Of a DNA stretch of 7,578 nucleotides, positions 5,921 through 7,578 are shown piece by piece. This stretch comes from Sediminispirochaeta sp. (GTDB lineage Bacteria > Spirochaetota > Spirochaetia > DSM-16054 > Sediminispirochaetaceae). The DNA is taken from NCBI GenBank assembly GCA_011046055.1, contig DSBN01000024.1, positions 1 to 7,578 of the forward strand, in the 5' to 3' direction. Under the pieces are notes generated by a model. The model had not been told where the DNA came from. It did not search any database and worked only from the letters and a program-made list of their open reading frames with translations. Numbering within the stretch: position 1 is the stretch's first letter; every line of letters starts with the position of its first letter. Both the position numbers and the translations under genes were made by a program.

Positions 5921-6052
5921 AATAGTTTCTCATGCCGCTTCGCGGCAACCGAAACAACGAAAATAGCCGGGTACGGCTATTTTCGTAATAGTTTCTCATG
6001 CCGCTTCGCGGCAACCGAAACAATGAAAACAGCCGGGTACGGCTCTTTTCAT
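5921..6052 (+). repeat. Two tandem copies of a 66-bp double-hairpin element
   Basis: Copies at 5921-5986 and 5987-6052 are identical at 62 of 66 positions. Each has hairpin A (GTTTC closing on GAAAC, inner stem TGCCGC/GCGGCA, loop TTC; 5925-5955 and 5991-6021). Each also has hairpin B (13-nt arms round a GGTA loop; 5957-5986 and 6023-6052). All four differences fall in hairpin B: one is a compensatory C-G to T-A change (5958/5985 to 6024/6051), the other changes a T-A pair to a C-C mismatch (5964/5979 to 6030/6045). The array lies in the leader of the lipoprotein gene, ending 5 nt before its AGGAG ribosome site. It could be a structured mRNA leader, a REP/BIME-like mobile palindrome, or a terminator-like block; the A/T-rich arms of hairpin B could terminate in either direction. 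Confidence 0.9.
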
Positions 6053-6070
6053 ATTAGAGGAGTTAGAAAA

Positions 6071-6886
6071 TTGAGAAAGATAAAATGGACGAAAATTGGA
6101 TTGGTGCTCGGATTGCTGGTCCTTCTCTCCGGCTGTTTCAGCACCAGTTGGGTGGTGAGTCTCAAAAGCGACGGTTCGGGAATCGTCGAGATGGACTACC
6201 GGATAGATCGGCAGGTGATGGGGATGATGATGAGTATGGGTGGAGAAGGAGCGGAGGCGGAGATGCCCCAGAGCAGCGCCGACCTTTTCGATGAAGCGGA
6301 GATGCACGATCTGGCCGCCGCGCTGGGCCCGGGGGTTCGTTTTGTTTCCGCCGAGCCGATCGATGACGACAGCGGTTTCTTCCGTTATACGGCGCTCTTT
6401 GCCTTTGACGATATAAACGAGCTAAGTATCGATCCGATGGAGGGCGGCCCTCAGTCGGAGGACGAGGGTGGGGCTGCTCCCTACAGGTTCCTCTTCACCC
6501 CCGGCGGAACGGCGGAGTTGAAGATCTTGGTCGAACAGGACGAGGAGGAAGAGGAAGAGGTCGAGGAGTGGGGCGAATATGACGAAGAGCCTTCGACGGA
6601 GGAGCAGCAGGCCATGGGCGAGATGATGAAGCCCTATTTTCAGAGCATGGCCTTTCTGGTGCAGGTGAAAATAGACGGGCGGATAGTTGAAACCAACGCC
6701 AGTCACGTGGATGGCAATATCATCACTCTCTTGGATATGGATATGGGAAAAATTGTCGACAACGACGAGCTGTTTCAAGAGATGTTGGAATCCCCCAATA
6801 TGCAGGATGATGAGATGGTGGAGAAGCTGTCGAAGGCCGGCATTCGGGTGGAGAGCCGGGAAGAGGTCTCGGTCAGGTTCAGATAG
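6071..6886 (+). CDS. Lipoprotein of unknown function with acidic tract
   Basis: This 271-residue protein is predicted to be exported and lipid-anchored. It has basic MRKIKWTK, a hydrophobic core, and lipobox LLSGC with the lipidated cysteine at 22. The residue after Cys is Phe, not Asp, which by the E. coli rule favours outer-membrane sorting. The mature part opens with SWVVSLKSDGSGIVEMDYRID (about 26-46). It also has a Met-rich stretch (50-57), a strongly acidic tract (157-173, mostly Glu/Asp) and a C-terminal block with GRIVETNASHVDGNIITL (203-220). The G-x-I-x-TNA...G-x-x-I pattern recalls LppM-like beta-rich lipoproteins, but that is a weak resemblance. I chose TTG 6071 because AGGAG (6058-6062) lies 8 nt upstream and it gives a clean signal peptide. 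An in-frame ATG at 6023 lies in the repeat hairpin, has no ribosome site and would add an unlikely extension. A weak TATACT (5900-5905) could be its -10 box. Confidence 0.78.
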   Translation: MRKIKWTKIGLVLGLLVLLSGCFSTSWVVSLKSDGSGIVEMDYRIDRQVMGMMMSMGGEGAEAEMPQSSADLFDEAEMHDLAAALGPGVRFVSAEPIDDDSGFFRYTALFAFDDINELSIDPMEGGPQSEDEGGAAPYRFLFTPGGTAELKILVEQDEEEEEEVEEWGEYDEEPSTEEQQAMGEMMKPYFQSMAFLVQVKIDGRIVETNASHVDGNIITLLDMDMGKIVDNDELFQEMLESPNMQDDEMVEKLSKAGIRVESREEVSVRFR

Positions 6887-6906
6887 ACAGCCGAAGCGGC
6901 GAAAAC

Positions 6907-6940
6907 ACCGACCGGCTCTCGACGCTGAGAGTCGGTCGGT
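6907..6940. terminator. Strong bidirectional hairpin between the convergent lipoprotein and ECF genes
   Basis: A 14-bp stem (6907-6920 with 6927-6940) has a single G-T wobble and a 6-nt loop GACGCT. It sits between two facing stop codons. On the minus strand it is followed by GTGTTTTCG, a short T-tract suited to ending the ECF gene. On the plus strand the next T-run (after 6960) is too far to be ideal. It most likely insulates both genes. Confidence 0.75.
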
Positions 6941-6963
6941 CAGCACCGCAGGCGCCTTGCTTT

Positions 6964-7533
6964 TTACCAAAAGGACCTACGAACCGGTGGGTAGGCCTTC
7001 ATGACCGCCAAGGCCAGGGGGCTGCCCACCAGAACACCCACGAGATTCTGCAGGATGTTGCCGGGGATCTCGGTGGCCGCGGCGGGGAATCCCACCATGA
7101 CCCCTCCGACGAGGAAGTATATTCCCCCCATGGTAAGGGTCGCCACCACAAAAGCGATGAGCAGTCTCGCCACCGAAGGCAGACCGGCGGCGCTGGCGTT
7201 GCCGTCTCTCCCTACCTTGAAGATTAAGCCGATGAAAAGACCCTGCAGGCCGTGGGCCAAAAAGCTGAAGGGCGCCCACTGGGCGTAGCCGGAGATGAGG
7301 TCGGCCAGGGCCGTACCCAGACCTCCGCTGATAAAGGCGGTGAAGGGACCGAAGAGAATGGCGCTGAAGAAGATTGCCACGTCGCCGAAGTTGATATACC
7401 CCCGGGTCGGGGCGATGGGGATTCGGACCACGTAGGTGAAAAGGGCGGTCACTGCTATGAGTATCGCCAGGGTAGCGACTTTTTGAGCTGCTGCTGGACC
7501 GCTGGCTTGCTGTTGAGCCTTCGTTTTTTCCAT
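6964..7533 (-). CDS. ECF transporter S component (vitamin/precursor-binding membrane subunit)
   Basis: This 189-residue integral membrane protein is the substrate-specific subunit of an energy-coupling factor (ECF) transporter, which captures a vitamin or related precursor and docks with a shared EcfA/A'/T module. It has a polar N-terminal tail (1-18) and then hydrophobic segments near 19-40, 50-66, 68-82, 90-106, 121-145 and 158-178. The hallmark stretch RGYINFGDVAIFFSAILFGP, followed by GGLGTALADLISGYAQWAPF, is typical of the ECF S-component families related to the riboflavin/DUF1393-type group. The exact vitamin cannot be assigned. The start is well supported: AAGGAG (7540-7545, minus strand) lies about 7 nt before ATG 7533. 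No EcfA or EcfT gene is visible, so it probably uses a module encoded elsewhere. Any riboswitch that might reveal the substrate would lie beyond the right edge; the 45 bp seen show none. Confidence 0.85.
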   Translation of the reverse strand: MEKTKAQQQASGPAAAQKVATLAILIAVTALFTYVVRIPIAPTRGYINFGDVAIFFSAILFGPFTAFISGGLGTALADLISGYAQWAPFSFLAHGLQGLFIGLIFKVGRDGNASAAGLPSVARLLIAFVVATLTMGGIYFLVGGVMVGFPAAATEIPGNILQNLVGVLVGSPLALAVMKAYPPVRRSFW

Positions 7534-7578
7534 ATTTTGCTCCTTGTATATGAGTTTCTCTATTCAAATGTACTACAA

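Noticed and set aside
5838..6023. Minus-strand ORF with an internal repeat (FRLPRSGMRNY twice)
   Set aside because: It is simply the 66-bp tandem DNA repeat read in an open frame; the period is a multiple of three, so it stays open. There is no ribosome site and no protein-like composition.
5921..6052. CRISPR array
   Set aside because: There are only two directly abutting 66-bp copies with no unique spacers, and no cas genes nearby.

Overview
The window is an ordinary-looking bacterial chromosomal segment with eight genes and short intergenic gaps. Coding DNA is visibly GC-rich. The gene set is a short-chain chromate transporter pair, an Hsp20 with a sigma-54 promoter, a rubrerythrin-type ferritin-like protein, an SLC45/GPH-like MFS carrier and a lone ECF S component. 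It suggests a free-living, probably anaerobic or microaerophilic Gram-negative-type bacterium, such as a spirochaete or a Desulfobacterota-like lineage. No marker gene fixes the phylum, so this is only a guess.

Layout, left to right. Positions 1-186 hold no gene I can support, only a candidate promoter just before the first gene. Two overlapping plus-strand genes (187-753, 750-1298) encode the two halves of a CHR-family oxyanion transporter. They converge, with a 14-bp gap, on a minus-strand MsbA-type ABC exporter (1313-3028) whose predicted promoter implies a nearly leaderless mRNA. Next on the minus strand is an hsp20 gene (3155-3625). It has a strong hairpin terminator downstream and a consensus-quality -24/-12 sigma-54 promoter upstream. 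Then follow a minus-strand MFS carrier (3848-5206, own sigma-70-like promoter) and a minus-strand ferritin-like di-iron gene (start 5795). The ferritin-like gene is cut by an in-frame TAG at codon 137, exactly before its last metal-binding ExxH; the rest of the protein stays perfectly readable downstream (to 5298).

The 275-bp divergent region 5796-6070 is the most structured non-coding part. It contains a promoter overlapped by an 18-bp dyad for the ferritin-like gene, then a 66-bp unit repeated twice in tandem. Each unit folds into two hairpins, and the differences between the copies include a compensatory base-pair change. The second copy ends a few bases before the Shine-Dalgarno of a plus-strand lipoprotein of unknown function (TTG start at 6071, end 6886). 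A 14-bp-stem terminator separates this gene from a convergent minus-strand ECF transporter S component (6964-7533), whose promoter probably lies beyond the right edge.

The genes do not form one pathway. Apart from the chromate pair, each appears to be its own transcription unit with its own promoter or terminator. Proteostasis (Hsp20) and oxidative or iron stress (ferritin-like) give a loose stress theme. The three points most worth checking are the amber codon in the ferritin-like gene, the covarying tandem hairpin repeat in the lipoprotein leader, and the sigma-54 control of hsp20. I saw no CRISPR array, transposase, tRNA or rRNA.
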